NCBI RefSeq assembly: GCF_036311985.1
Contig: NZ_JAZDCJ010000038.1
Source of the DNA: JAZDCJ01 sp036311985
GTDB lineage: Bacteria > Actinomycetota > Actinomycetes > Actinomycetales > Micrococcaceae
Strand: one strand, 5' to 3'
Length of the DNA: 64,000 nucleotides
The notes below the pieces were generated by a model. That model was not told where the DNA came from, did not search any database, and worked only from the letters and a program-made list of their open reading frames with translations. Positions 8,215 through 16,345 of the stretch are shown one piece after another; position 1 is the stretch's first letter; each line of letters starts with the position of its first letter. Position numbers and translations under genes: made by a program.

Positions 8215-9230
8215 GCGGAAACCGGCCGTCCCGGTCCGCGGAAGGGGCCGCGGGTCCCTCGGCCGCCCCCGGCGGGCCGTCCCGGCCCGCGGAACCGGAT
8301 GAACGACCCGTCGTGATCGCCGTCGTAGGGCCCACGGGCACCGGGAAGTCCGACCTCGCCATCGAGCTGGCGCTCCGGCTCGGCGGCGAGGTCGTCAACG
8401 CCGACGCGCTCCAGTTCTACCGGGGGCTCGACATCGGTACCGCCAAGCTCGCCCCCTCCGAGCGCCGCGGCGTCCCGCACCACCTGCTCGACGTCCTCGA
8501 CATCCACGAGGAGGCCAGCGTGGCGGCCTTCCAGGACCATGCGCGCGCCGCCTTCGACGACATCCAGTCCCGCGGCCTGCACCCCGTCCTCGTCGGCGGC
8601 TCCGGGCTCTACGTCCGCGCCGCGCTCGACGTCATCGAGTTCCCGCCCACGGATCCCGCCGTGCGCCGGCGGATCGAGGGGGAGCTCGATGCCCGGGGCG
8701 AGGCCGTGCTGCGCGCCCGGCTCGCGGCCGTGGACCCGGACTCCGCCGCGCGGATCGGCGACGCACGCCGGCTCGTCCGCGCGCTCGAGGTCCACGAGCT
8801 CACCGGCCGCCCGTTCAGCGCCTTTATGCCGACGCGCAACTATGCCCGTCCCGCCGTCCAGCTGGGCCTGAGGATGGAGCGCGCCGCCCTCCACGAACGG
8901 CTCGGAGCGCGCGTGGAGCACATGGTCGACGCCGGCCTCCTCGAGGAGGTCCGCCGGCTCGACGCCGCCGGCCTCCGCGGGGGCCGTACCGCCTCACGGG
9001 CCATCGGCTACGCCCAGTTCCTCGCCGTGCTGGACGGGACCCTCGACGTGCGCGCCGCGGTCGAGGAGACCGCCACGGCCACCCGCCGCTTCGCCCGCCG
9101 CCAGATCACGTGGTTCACCGCCGATCCGCGCGTGCACTGGCTCGACGCCACCGACCCGGAGCTGCCCGCCCGGGCCGCGTCCGCCGTCGTACCCTTCCCT
9201 CATTCGCCCACCGGAGCCCCGCCCGCCTAG
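8211..9230 (+). CDS. miaA: tRNA dimethylallyltransferase
   Basis: Transfers a dimethylallyl group to A37 of tRNAs reading UNN codons, making the substrate for MiaB. The P-loop GPTGTGKS and the conserved DALQFYRGLDIGTAKL follow it. The TTG start at 8211 overlaps the miaB stop and adds ~34 Pro/Ser/Ala-rich residues before the P-loop. An internal GTG just before VIAVVGPTG is a possible alternative. The 5' part holds an imperfect DNA repeat (CCGTCCCGGTCCGCGGAA and a near copy). Length is 339 residues from TTG. Confidence 0.93.
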   Translation: MSGNRPSRSAEGAAGPSAAPGGPSRPAEPDERPVVIAVVGPTGTGKSDLAIELALRLGGEVVNADALQFYRGLDIGTAKLAPSERRGVPHHLLDVLDIHEEASVAAFQDHARAAFDDIQSRGLHPVLVGGSGLYVRAALDVIEFPPTDPAVRRRIEGELDARGEAVLRARLAAVDPDSAARIGDARRLVRALEVHELTGRPFSAFMPTRNYARPAVQLGLRMERAALHERLGARVEHMVDAGLLEEVRRLDAAGLRGGRTASRAIGYAQFLAVLDGTLDVRAAVEETATATRRFARRQITWFTADPRVHWLDATDPELPARAASAVVPFPHSPTGAPPA

Positions 9231-9233
9231 TCT
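9228..9233 (+). promoter_or_regulatory. -10 hexamer TAGTCT of dapF (leaderless layout)
   Basis: TAGTCT overlaps the miaA stop codon and lies 6 nt before the dapF ATG. Confidence 0.55.
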
Positions 9234-9239
9234 GGACCC

Positions 9240-10175
9240 ATGAGCCCCGCGCAGCTGAACGACCCACTCGACGCCCTCTCCGGACTCGCCGTGGCCAAGG
9301 GCCACGGCACGGGCAACGACTTCGTCCTCGTGGCGGACCCGGACGGCACCCGCCACCTCGCGCCCGAGGACGTGGCCGCCTTGTGCGACCGGCACCACGG
9401 GCTCGGCGGCGACGGGCTCATCCGCGCCGTTCCCTCGCGGTTCCTGCCCGAGGGGGAGGCGCTCCTGCGCGGGACTCCCGGAGCCGAGTGGTTCATGGAC
9501 TACCGCAACGCCGACGGCTCCGTGTCCGAGATGTGCGGCAACGGCGTGCGGGTGTTCGTCCACTTCCTCCTCGAGGAGGGCCTCGCACGTCTCGAGGAGG
9601 GCGCCGCCCTGCCGATCGGCACCCGGGCCGGCGTGAAGACGGTCACCCGCGCGGGCGACGGCTACGCCGTCGACATGGGCCCCTGGGAGTTCGCCTTCCC
9701 CGCGCAGGCCGAGGAACGCGCCCTGGACTCCATGGTGGAGACCGACGGCCTTGACGTCGACCGGCCGGCCCTGAGCGTCTCGATGGGCAACCCCCACACC
9801 GTCGTCGCCCTCTCCGAGGAGAGCGAACTCGAGCAGGCCGTGCTGTTCACCGCGCCGCGCGTCGACCCCGTCCCGCCGCATGGAACCAACGTCGAATACG
9901 TCGTGCCCGCGGATCCGCTCGTCGTCGACGGCGTGGGCAGGATCCGCATGCGCGTGCACGAGCGCGGGGTGGGGGAGACCCGTTCCTGCGGCACGGGCGC
10001 GTGCGCCGCGGTCGTCGCCACGCGGCACTGGGCCGGCGGCGCCCTGGCGGCGCGCTGGGACGTCGAGGTGCCCGGAGGGACGGTCTCCGTCCGCTTCGTC
10101 CCCGGGGCCGACGGCCGGGAGCACGTCGAACTCAGCGGCCCCGCGCGCCTCGTCGCCCGCGCGGTCCTCGCGTAG
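9240..10175 (+). CDS. dapF: Diaminopimelate epimerase
   Basis: Converts LL- to meso-diaminopimelate for lysine and peptidoglycan synthesis. The two catalytic cysteines are visible in MCGNGVRVF and RSCGTGACAAV. The substrate-binding segment KGHGTGNDFVLV is near the N-terminus. Length 311 residues. It follows miaA after a short gap that contains a -10 hexamer. It converges on a methyltransferase gene, and a 6-bp GC hairpin (10188-10204) lies at the junction. Confidence 0.96.
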   Translation: MSPAQLNDPLDALSGLAVAKGHGTGNDFVLVADPDGTRHLAPEDVAALCDRHHGLGGDGLIRAVPSRFLPEGEALLRGTPGAEWFMDYRNADGSVSEMCGNGVRVFVHFLLEEGLARLEEGAALPIGTRAGVKTVTRAGDGYAVDMGPWEFAFPAQAEERALDSMVETDGLDVDRPALSVSMGNPHTVVALSEESELEQAVLFTAPRVDPVPPHGTNVEYVVPADPLVVDGVGRIRMRVHERGVGETRSCGTGACAAVVATRHWAGGALAARWDVEVPGGTVSVRFVPGADGREHVELSGPARLVARAVLA

Positions 10176-10193
10176 CGGCGGCGCGCCCGGGGG

Positions 10194-10814
10194 TCAGGCC
10201 CCCGCGGCCGGCCTGGCGACGCGCAGGATCCTGAAGGACTTCTCCGTCGACGCACGGTCGACCGTCCAGCCCGCCGGCAGCTCGCGCGCGAGCCAGGCCC
10301 GCAGCGAGTCCGCGCCGAGGTTCTTCTGCACCACGAGCCACGCCTCGCCGCCGGGGGCCAGACGGGGAAGCCACGTCAGCAGCAGCGCGTGCAGGGGCTC
10401 CTTGCCGATGCGGATGGGTGGATTGGACCAGATCGTGTCGAAGAGCAGCTCGCCGGGCACGGACTCCGGCGTGCCCGCCACGACGTTGGACAGGCCCAGC
10501 GCGGCGGCGTTGTCCCGGGTCAAGGCGATCGAGCGCTCGTTGACGTCCACGGCGTGGACGCGCGCACCGGGCGAGGCGAGGGCCAGGGACAGGGCGATGG
10601 GCCCCCATCCGCAGCCGATGTCCAGCAGCTCGCCGACCGCGGACGGTGCGGGCACCCCGTCGAGCAGGACGGCCGTCCCCTTGTCGATGCCGTCCGGGCT
10701 GAAGATCCCGCCCGAGGTCTGGACCGTCCGGTCCGAGCCGCCGAGGTGGACGGTGATGGCCCTGCGGCGCTCCGGAGCGGAGGGCTGCGCGCTGAAGTAG
10801 TGGTCCGAACCCAT
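10194..10814 (-). CDS. Class I SAM-dependent methyltransferase (RsmC/RlmG-like)
   Basis: 206-residue methyltransferase. Motif I is LLDIGCGWGPIALSLA, and the base-methylating motif IV is SNPPIRIGK. The NPPI form and the N-terminal DHYFSAQPSAPERRR segment match RsmC/RlmG-type rRNA guanine-N2 methyltransferases, here a single-domain copy. The exact target is not determinable. It starts at an ATG 6 nt after TAACCT on the minus strand. A long inverted repeat lies upstream. Confidence 0.85.
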   Translation of the reverse strand: MGSDHYFSAQPSAPERRRAITVHLGGSDRTVQTSGGIFSPDGIDKGTAVLLDGVPAPSAVGELLDIGCGWGPIALSLALASPGARVHAVDVNERSIALTRDNAAALGLSNVVAGTPESVPGELLFDTIWSNPPIRIGKEPLHALLLTWLPRLAPGGEAWLVVQKNLGADSLRAWLARELPAGWTVDRASTEKSFRILRVARPAAGA

Positions 10815-10820
10815 GCAGGC

Positions 10821-10826
10821 AGGTTA
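10821..10826 (-). promoter_or_regulatory. -10 hexamer TAACCT of the methyltransferase (leaderless layout)
   Basis: Minus-strand TAACCT, 6 nt, then ATG at 10814. Confidence 0.5.
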
Positions 10827-10889
10827 ACCGGCCCCGCGGCGGGTGGCGAATCGGCGCGGCCGTGCGTGGCGCCGGCGGAGCCGGGACAG

Positions 10890-10935
10890 CGCGCCGGCGA
10901 AGTGATAGAGTTTTCCCTATCACTTCGCCGGCGCG
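10890..10935. repeat. Perfect 19-bp inverted repeat with 8-nt loop
   Basis: Arms CGCGCCGGCGAAGTGATAG (10890-10908) and its exact complement (10917-10935) flank AGTTTTCC. It lies in the divergent gap between the methyltransferase and hflX. There is no T-run on either side, so it does not look like an intrinsic terminator. It could be an operator, a REP-like palindrome or a cruciform element. Confidence 0.8.
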
Positions 10936-11120
10936 GCTTCTCCGCACCGGCCCCACGAGCCGTCCGCCCCCCGGCGGGCGCCGACCCCGGGAGTCCTCCG
11001 TGCTGGTCTTCTCCGCGCAGCTTCGCCACACCGGCCGCTGAGCCCGGCCCCGATCCACAGGCAGGGGGCGTTCCGCGCCCGCGGGGACTATTCTGGAAGC
11101 ACTATCCGTCAAAGGGGAAC

Positions 11121-12701
11121 ATGACCAACGACAGCCAGCCCAACCCTCAGGACCACGACCTCAGCGAAGAGGAGATCCACTCCGTCATCGAGCGCATCCT
11201 GGCGGCCGACAAGGCCGCCGGGGAGGCCTCGACCGTCCGCTCCGGGGCGCAGCCGTCCTTCTCGGGGTTCGGCCGCGTGGGCCGGGCCCAGGAGCTCGCC
11301 AGCGGCGGGGACGGGCACTCCGAGTACGACGGCGAGCAGCAGGACCTCGCCGAGCGGCGCGCCCTGCGCCGCGTCGCCGGGCTCTCCACCGAGCTCGAAG
11401 ACGTCACCGAGGTCGAATACCGGCAGCTGCGCCTCGAGCGGGTCGTCCTCGCCGGCATCTGGAGCGAGGGGACCGTCCAGGACGCCGAGAACTCCCTGCG
11501 CGAGCTCGCGGCGCTGGCCGAGACCGCGGGCTCCGAGGTCCTCGACGGCGTCATCCAGCGCCGGCTGAAGCCGGACCCCGGCACGTTCCTCGGTTCCGGC
11601 AAGGCGGTCGAGCTCAAGGACATCGTCGCGGCCACGGGTGCCGACACCGTCGTCGTCGACTCCGAGCTCGCCCCGTCGCAACGGCGCGGGCTGGAGGACA
11701 TCGTCAAGGTGAAGGTGATCGACCGGACCGCCCTGATCCTGGACATCTTCGCCCAGCACGCCAAGAGCCGCGAAGGCAAGGCCCAGGTCGAGCTCGCGCA
11801 GCTCGAATACCTCCTGCCGCGCCTGCGCGGCTGGGGCGAGTCCATGTCGCGCCAGGCCGGTGGCCGCGTCGGCGCGGCCGGCGGCGGCATCGGCTCCCGC
11901 GGTCCCGGTGAGACGAAGATCGAGCTCGACCGGCGACGCATCCGCAACCGCATGGCCAAGCTGCGTCGGGACATCGCCGCCATGAAGCCCGCGCGCGAGG
12001 CCAAGCGCGCCAACCGCAAGCGCAACACCGTCCCGTCCGTGGCCATCGCCGGGTACACCAACGCCGGCAAGTCCTCCCTGCTCAACCGGCTCACCGACGC
12101 CGGCGTGCTCGTGGAGAACGCGCTCTTCGCGACGCTCGACCCGACCGTCCGCCGGGCACAGACGCCGGACGGCGTCGGATACACGCTCGCCGACACCGTC
12201 GGGTTCGTCCGTTCCCTCCCGACGCAGCTCGTCGAGGCGTTCCGCTCGACGCTCGAGGAGGTCGCCGACGCGGATCTGATCCTGCACGTCGTCGACGCGT
12301 CCCACCCGGACCCCGAGGGGCAGATCCGGGCGGTCCGCGAGGTCTTCCGCGAGGTCGACGCCCAGGAGGTCCCGGAGATCATCGTGCTGAACAAGGCAGA
12401 TGCCGCCGATCCCTTCGTCGTCGAGCGCGTGCGCCAGCGCGAGCCGCGGCACATCGTCGTCTCGGCGCGGACCGGCGCCGGGATCCCCGAGCTGCTCGAG
12501 CTGATCAGCGCGGGCATCCCGCGGCCCAGCGTCCAGCTCGACGTGCTCATCCCCTACGACCGCGGCGACGTCGTCAGCCGGCTCCACGGAACCGACGCCG
12601 AGATCCTCTCCACCGAGCACCGCGGCGACGGCACCCTGATGACGGTCAAGGTGCGCGAGGGGCTGGCGCAGGACCTGGAGCAGTTCGTCCTCCATGGCTG
12701 A
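11121..12701 (+). CDS. hflX: GTPase HflX
   Basis: Ribosome-splitting GTPase. The 526-residue protein has an acidic N-terminal extension, the HflX N-domain (DTVVVDSELAPSQRRGLEDI), a helical linker with GGRVGAAGGGIGSRGPGETK, and a G domain. G1 is GYTNAGKS, G3 is DTVGFVRSLP and G4 is NKAD. A short C-terminal domain follows. ATG 11121 is preceded by AAAGGGGA. A TATTCT -10 candidate lies at 11089-11094. It overlaps dinG by 8 bases. Confidence 0.95.
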   Translation: MTNDSQPNPQDHDLSEEEIHSVIERILAADKAAGEASTVRSGAQPSFSGFGRVGRAQELASGGDGHSEYDGEQQDLAERRALRRVAGLSTELEDVTEVEYRQLRLERVVLAGIWSEGTVQDAENSLRELAALAETAGSEVLDGVIQRRLKPDPGTFLGSGKAVELKDIVAATGADTVVVDSELAPSQRRGLEDIVKVKVIDRTALILDIFAQHAKSREGKAQVELAQLEYLLPRLRGWGESMSRQAGGRVGAAGGGIGSRGPGETKIELDRRRIRNRMAKLRRDIAAMKPAREAKRANRKRNTVPSVAIAGYTNAGKSSLLNRLTDAGVLVENALFATLDPTVRRAQTPDGVGYTLADTVGFVRSLPTQLVEAFRSTLEEVADADLILHVVDASHPDPEGQIRAVREVFREVDAQEVPEIIVLNKADAADPFVVERVRQREPRHIVVSARTGAGIPELLELISAGIPRPSVQLDVLIPYDRGDVVSRLHGTDAEILSTEHRGDGTLMTVKVREGLAQDLEQFVLHG

Positions 12702-14706
12702 GCTGGAGGAGGTCGTCGCCCTCCTGGACACGGCCGTCGCGAAGATGGGCGGCCAGAGCAGGCCCGGCCAGCACGAGATGGTAAGGCACGTCGTCGAGTC
12801 CCTCGACGAGGGGCGCCACCTCCTGGTCCAGGCCGGCACCGGCACCGGCAAGTCGCTGGCCTACCTTGTGCCCGCGATCGCCCACGCCCTCGAGTCCGAG
12901 CATCCCGTCGTCGTCTCGACGGCCACGCTCGCGCTCCAGTCCCAGATCGTCGGACGTGACGTGCCGCGGCTGCTCGAGAACCTCGCCGGGCAGCTGCCGC
13001 GTCCCGTGGACGTGGCCCTCGCCAAGGGGCGCGGCAACTACGTCTGCCGCTACAAGCTCGGCGGCGGCTACCCGGACGAGGACGAGGGGGCCCTCTTCTC
13101 GCTCGGCGAGGACGGCAGCGCACGCCCCGCCACCGGACAGGGTCCCACGAGCGCCCTCGGCCAGGAGGTCGTGCGCCTGCGCGAATGGGCCGAGGACACG
13201 GAGACGGGGGACCGCGACGACCTGGTGCCCGGAGTCAGCGACCGTGCGTGGCGCCAGGTCTCCGTCACCGCGATGGACTGCATCGGGGCGCAGAAGTGCC
13301 CCATGGCGGAGGAATGCTTCAGCGAGCTGGCCCGGAAGCGCGCGGCCGAGGCCGACATCGTCATCACCAACCACGCCATGCTGGCCGTGTCCGCGTTCGA
13401 GGGGCTCGCGGTGCTGCCGGAGTTCGAGACCGTCATCATCGATGAGGCCCACGAGCTCCAGGACAGGGTCACGAGCTCGGTCACCCGCCAGCTCTCGGCC
13501 GGGCTGGTCGGCGCGGCGGCCTCCGCCGCGCGCAAGCACTGCCACGTCGTCGTGGAGCCACTCAACCGGGCCTCGGAGGCGCTGCAGCGCAGCCTCGAGG
13601 GCATTCCCAGCGGGCTCATGCCGCTCGGACTGAACGACGAGCAGGCCGCCGCCGTGGACCTGGTCCGCGAGGCGGCGCGGGTCGCGCTGTCCGACTCCAA
13701 GCCGCAGCAGGGGGAGGCCGTCGACGGAGGCAAGCAGCAGGCCCGCTCGCAGCTGCTCTACCTCCTGGAGATCTGCGAGCGGATGGCGTCCGCCCAGGAC
13801 GCCAGGGAGGTCCTCTGGGCCTCGCGCCAGGGCGGCTTCGTCCCCGGCCAGGGCTACGTCCAGCCCGACGAATCGAGCCCCGCGACGCTGAACATCGCCC
13901 CGCTGGGCGTCGGCGGCCGCCTGCGGGAGGGCCTCTTCGACGGGCGCACCGTCGTGCTGACCTCGGCCACGCTGGCGGTGGGTTCCGCGTTCGAGCCCGT
14001 GGCCGGATCGCTCGGCCTGCTCGGCGAGGGGGCCCCGTCCTGGACCGGAATCGACGTCGGAAGCCCCTTCGACTACCCCAAGCAGGGCGTGCTCTATGTG
14101 GCCCGGCACCTGCCCCGGCCCTCACGCTCCCTCGCCCCGGAACTCCTGGACGAGCTCGAGGACCTCATCCGCGCCTCGGGGGGAGGGGCGCTCGCCCTCT
14201 TCTCCTCGCGGCGCGCCGCCGAGGAGGCCGCCGAGGCCTTGCGCCCGCGGCTCGACCAGGAGATCCTGTGCCAGGGGGAGTCCGGCATGGCCTCCCTCGT
14301 CCGCCGGTTCGCCGAGGAAGAGGACACGTGCCTCTTCGGCACGATGACGTTGTGGCAGGGGGTCGACGTGCCCGGGCCGTCCTGCCGGCTCGTCGTCATC
14401 GACCGGATCCCGTTTCCGCGACCGGACGATCCGCTCTCGACGGCGCGGAGCCGCGACGTCGCCCGGCGGGGAGGCAACGGCTTCATGGCCGTGTCCGCGA
14501 GCCATGCGGCCGTGCGGCTGGCGCAGGGTGCCGGTCGCCTCATCCGCTCGACCGGCGACCGGGGCGTCGTCGCCATGCTCGATCCGCGCCTGGCCACCGA
14601 GCGCTACGGGGCGTTCCTGCGCGCCTCGCTCCCGCCGATGTGGGCGACCACGGAGAAGGACACCGTCCTCGGCGCGCTCCGCCGCCTCGCGCCGGACGCG
14701 TCGTAG
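12694..14706 (+). CDS. dinG: DinG/XPD-family ATP-dependent helicase
   Basis: Superfamily 2 iron-sulfur helicase of 670 residues that unwinds DNA 5' to 3' and acts on R-loops and replication conflicts in better studied bacteria. The Walker A motif AGTGTGKSLAYLVP is near residue 50. Iron-sulfur cysteines lie in GNYVCRYK and CIGAQKCPMAEECF, and the DEAH box is IIDEAHEL. The C-terminal motif GAGRLIRSTGDRGVVAMLD is complete. The start lies inside the hflX 3' end, implying coupled expression. No SOS box is visible for this gene. Confidence 0.93.
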   Translation: MAELEEVVALLDTAVAKMGGQSRPGQHEMVRHVVESLDEGRHLLVQAGTGTGKSLAYLVPAIAHALESEHPVVVSTATLALQSQIVGRDVPRLLENLAGQLPRPVDVALAKGRGNYVCRYKLGGGYPDEDEGALFSLGEDGSARPATGQGPTSALGQEVVRLREWAEDTETGDRDDLVPGVSDRAWRQVSVTAMDCIGAQKCPMAEECFSELARKRAAEADIVITNHAMLAVSAFEGLAVLPEFETVIIDEAHELQDRVTSSVTRQLSAGLVGAAASAARKHCHVVVEPLNRASEALQRSLEGIPSGLMPLGLNDEQAAAVDLVREAARVALSDSKPQQGEAVDGGKQQARSQLLYLLEICERMASAQDAREVLWASRQGGFVPGQGYVQPDESSPATLNIAPLGVGGRLREGLFDGRTVVLTSATLAVGSAFEPVAGSLGLLGEGAPSWTGIDVGSPFDYPKQGVLYVARHLPRPSRSLAPELLDELEDLIRASGGGALALFSSRRAAEEAAEALRPRLDQEILCQGESGMASLVRRFAEEEDTCLFGTMTLWQGVDVPGPSCRLVVIDRIPFPRPDDPLSTARSRDVARRGGNGFMAVSASHAAVRLAQGAGRLIRSTGDRGVVAMLDPRLATERYGAFLRASLPPMWATTEKDTVLGALRRLAPDAS

Positions 14707-14847
14707 CGGACGCACCGTCCGGAACAGCCGTGGCCGGCGGCGCGCCGGAGCGGGGCCAACGCGACACACCGGTCCGGTCGTGCCGGCCCGGCGTGGCGTG
14801 GTCCGCGTTGAGAAGGCAGCCCGGCGTCCGGTGCCGCCCGGCCCTGG

Positions 14848-15582
14848 TTAGAGGGAGCGCATCACCGAGACGACCTTGCCCATGATGGTCGCGTGGTCAC
14901 CCAGGATGGGCTCGTACTGCCGGTTCTGCGGCAGCAGCCACGTGTGGCCGTCGCGCTGCCTGAAGGTCTTCACCGTCGCCTCGTCGTCGAGCAGCGCCGC
15001 GACGATGTCGCCGTTGTCCGCGGTGTTCTGCCTCCGCACGACCACCCAGTCGCCGTCGCAGATCGCGGCCTCGACCATCGAATCGCCGCTGACCTTGAGC
15101 ATAAAGAGCTCGCCGTGGCCCACGAGCTGCCGGGGCAGTGCCATGACGTCCTCCACCGTCTGGTCGGCGAGGATCGGACCGCCCGCGGCGATGCGCCCGA
15201 CGAGCGGAACGAACGCCGTGTCGGCGGCCGAGGCGAGCTCCGAGACGGGCATCCCGTTGGCCGCCCGCAGGTCCGGCTGCTCCGGCGCCGGGCCCTCGGC
15301 GTCCGCATCGGTGAGGGTGAGGGGGACCAGGATCTCCATGGCGCGCGGCCGGCGGGGGTCCCGGCGGATGTAGCCCATCTTCTCGAGCTGGGCGAGCTGG
15401 TGGGTGACGCTCGAGAGGCTCGCGAGGCCCACCGTGTCGCCGATCTCGCGCATCGAGGGCGGATAGCCGTGCGCGCCGACGGCGCGCTGGATGGTCTCGA
15501 GGATCTTCTTCTGCCGGATCGTGAGGCTCTTCCGCGCGCTCCTGGGTGCCGGCGACTCTGCTGCGTTCATGGTGTGCCCCAT
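14848..15582 (-). CDS. lexA: LexA repressor
   Basis: SOS repressor and self-cleaving serine protease. The winged HTH includes SMREIGDTVGLASLSSVTHQL. The cleavage region contains the Ala-Gly pair in GRIAAGGPI. Catalytic Ser is in VSGDSMVEA and catalytic Lys in EATVKTF. Three starts are possible in frame (15630, 15582, 15570). ATG 15582 has GAGG upstream and gives 244 residues. An SOS box lies about 120 nt upstream, consistent with autoregulation. It diverges from a LysM gene, as in mycobacteria and corynebacteria. Confidence 0.95.
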   Translation of the reverse strand: MGHTMNAAESPAPRSARKSLTIRQKKILETIQRAVGAHGYPPSMREIGDTVGLASLSSVTHQLAQLEKMGYIRRDPRRPRAMEILVPLTLTDADAEGPAPEQPDLRAANGMPVSELASAADTAFVPLVGRIAAGGPILADQTVEDVMALPRQLVGHGELFMLKVSGDSMVEAAICDGDWVVVRRQNTADNGDIVAALLDDEATVKTFRQRDGHTWLLPQNRQYEPILGDHATIMGKVVSVMRSL

Positions 15583-15703
15583 CCTGTTGACCTCGTTCAC
15601 GGCGGTGCCACTCGTCGGCGTCGGACCCAAAGCGTCGGTAGCGGCTGGTGCAGTGGTTCCCGTGAACCACCTATCCCAACGCTAGTGGAGCCCGAGGCCC
15701 ATT

Positions 15704-15719
15704 TCAAAGATTTGTTCGA
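15704..15719. promoter_or_regulatory. SOS box in the lexA/LysM divergent region (lexA side)
   Basis: TCAAAGATTTGTTCGA matches TCGAACNNNNGTTCGA at 10 of 12 fixed positions. Confidence 0.7.
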
Positions 15720-15770
15720 ACGTGTCTCGACAAGCGTCGGTCAAGGGTGCTAAACAGGTATCAATCACTT

Positions 15771-15786
15771 TCGAAGCTATGTTCTA
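15771..15786. promoter_or_regulatory. SOS box upstream of the LysM gene
   Basis: TCGAAGCTATGTTCTA matches the SOS consensus at 10 of 12 fixed positions. It lies 54 nt before the LysM start. Confidence 0.7.
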
Positions 15787-15839
15787 GATCGCTGATCCCA
15801 GGGCGAAGATTCGAAGACCTCCTCGAGAAAGGCACGACC

Positions 15840-16241
15840 ATGGCACAGCCCGCCCTCGCCGCCGCTGCAGGAACCCCCATGATCCACGTCGCCTCGACGG
15901 GCACGCCCGGCGCCCGTACGGCGCCCTCCGGTGGATTGCGCCTGACCCGGCGCGGACGCTTCGTGCTCATCGGCCTGCCCGTCCTGCTCGTGGCGGCCGT
16001 GCTGCTCGTCGTCGCCGGCGTCTTCACGGCGCCCGCCATGGCCGCCGACGGCTCCACGGGAGAGCCGCTCCGGGCCGAACTGGTCACGACGATGGCGGGC
16101 GACACCCTGTGGGGGCTCGCCTCCGAGTTCGCCCCGGAGCGAGACCCGCGCTCCGTCATCCGCGAGATCACGGAGCTCAACGGCCTCACGAGCCAGACCA
16201 TCCTCCCGGGGCAGCAGCTCTACGTCCCCACCGGCGGATAG
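15840..16241 (+). CDS. LysM-domain membrane protein, probable SOS-induced division inhibitor
   Basis: Small protein of 133 residues. A polar N-terminus ends in RLTRRGR, one membrane segment covers about 41-62, and a LysM domain covers 82-130 (AGDTLWGLASEF ... ILPGQQLYVP). LysM binds peptidoglycan. The genomic position divergent from lexA is that of M. tuberculosis Rv2719c and of corynebacterial SOS division suppressors, so I infer a role in halting division during DNA damage. ATG 15840 is preceded by GAGAAAGG. An in-frame ORF extends upstream to 15747 but would begin upstream of the SOS box. Length and topology fit the family; the function is inferred from context. Confidence 0.85.
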   Translation: MAQPALAAAAGTPMIHVASTGTPGARTAPSGGLRLTRRGRFVLIGLPVLLVAAVLLVVAGVFTAPAMAADGSTGEPLRAELVTTMAGDTLWGLASEFAPERDPRSVIREITELNGLTSQTILPGQQLYVPTGG

Positions 16242-16333
16242 GGCCCGGTCCGCCAGGGCGCGTCACGGGACGATCCGCGGCGGCATTGTTACCGGCCGGC
16301 GCCGCCGATTCCCGGGGCCGTGGCCGCGGAGAA

Positions 16334-16339
16334 TAGACT
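16334..16339 (+). promoter_or_regulatory. -10 hexamer TAGACT of hisC (leaderless layout)
   Basis: TAGACT, 6 nt, then the GTG start of hisC at 16346. No Shine-Dalgarno sequence is visible. Confidence 0.6.
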
Positions 16340-16345
16340 GAATCG

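Noticed and set aside
10890..10935. Inverted repeat read as a Tet-type operator (GTGATAG and CTATCAC halves)
   Set aside because: The halves are in inside-out order relative to tetO and no TetR gene is nearby.
15811..15826. Third possible SOS box TCGAAGACCTCCTCGA
   Set aside because: Only the left half matches; it overlaps the leader near the LysM ribosome binding site.
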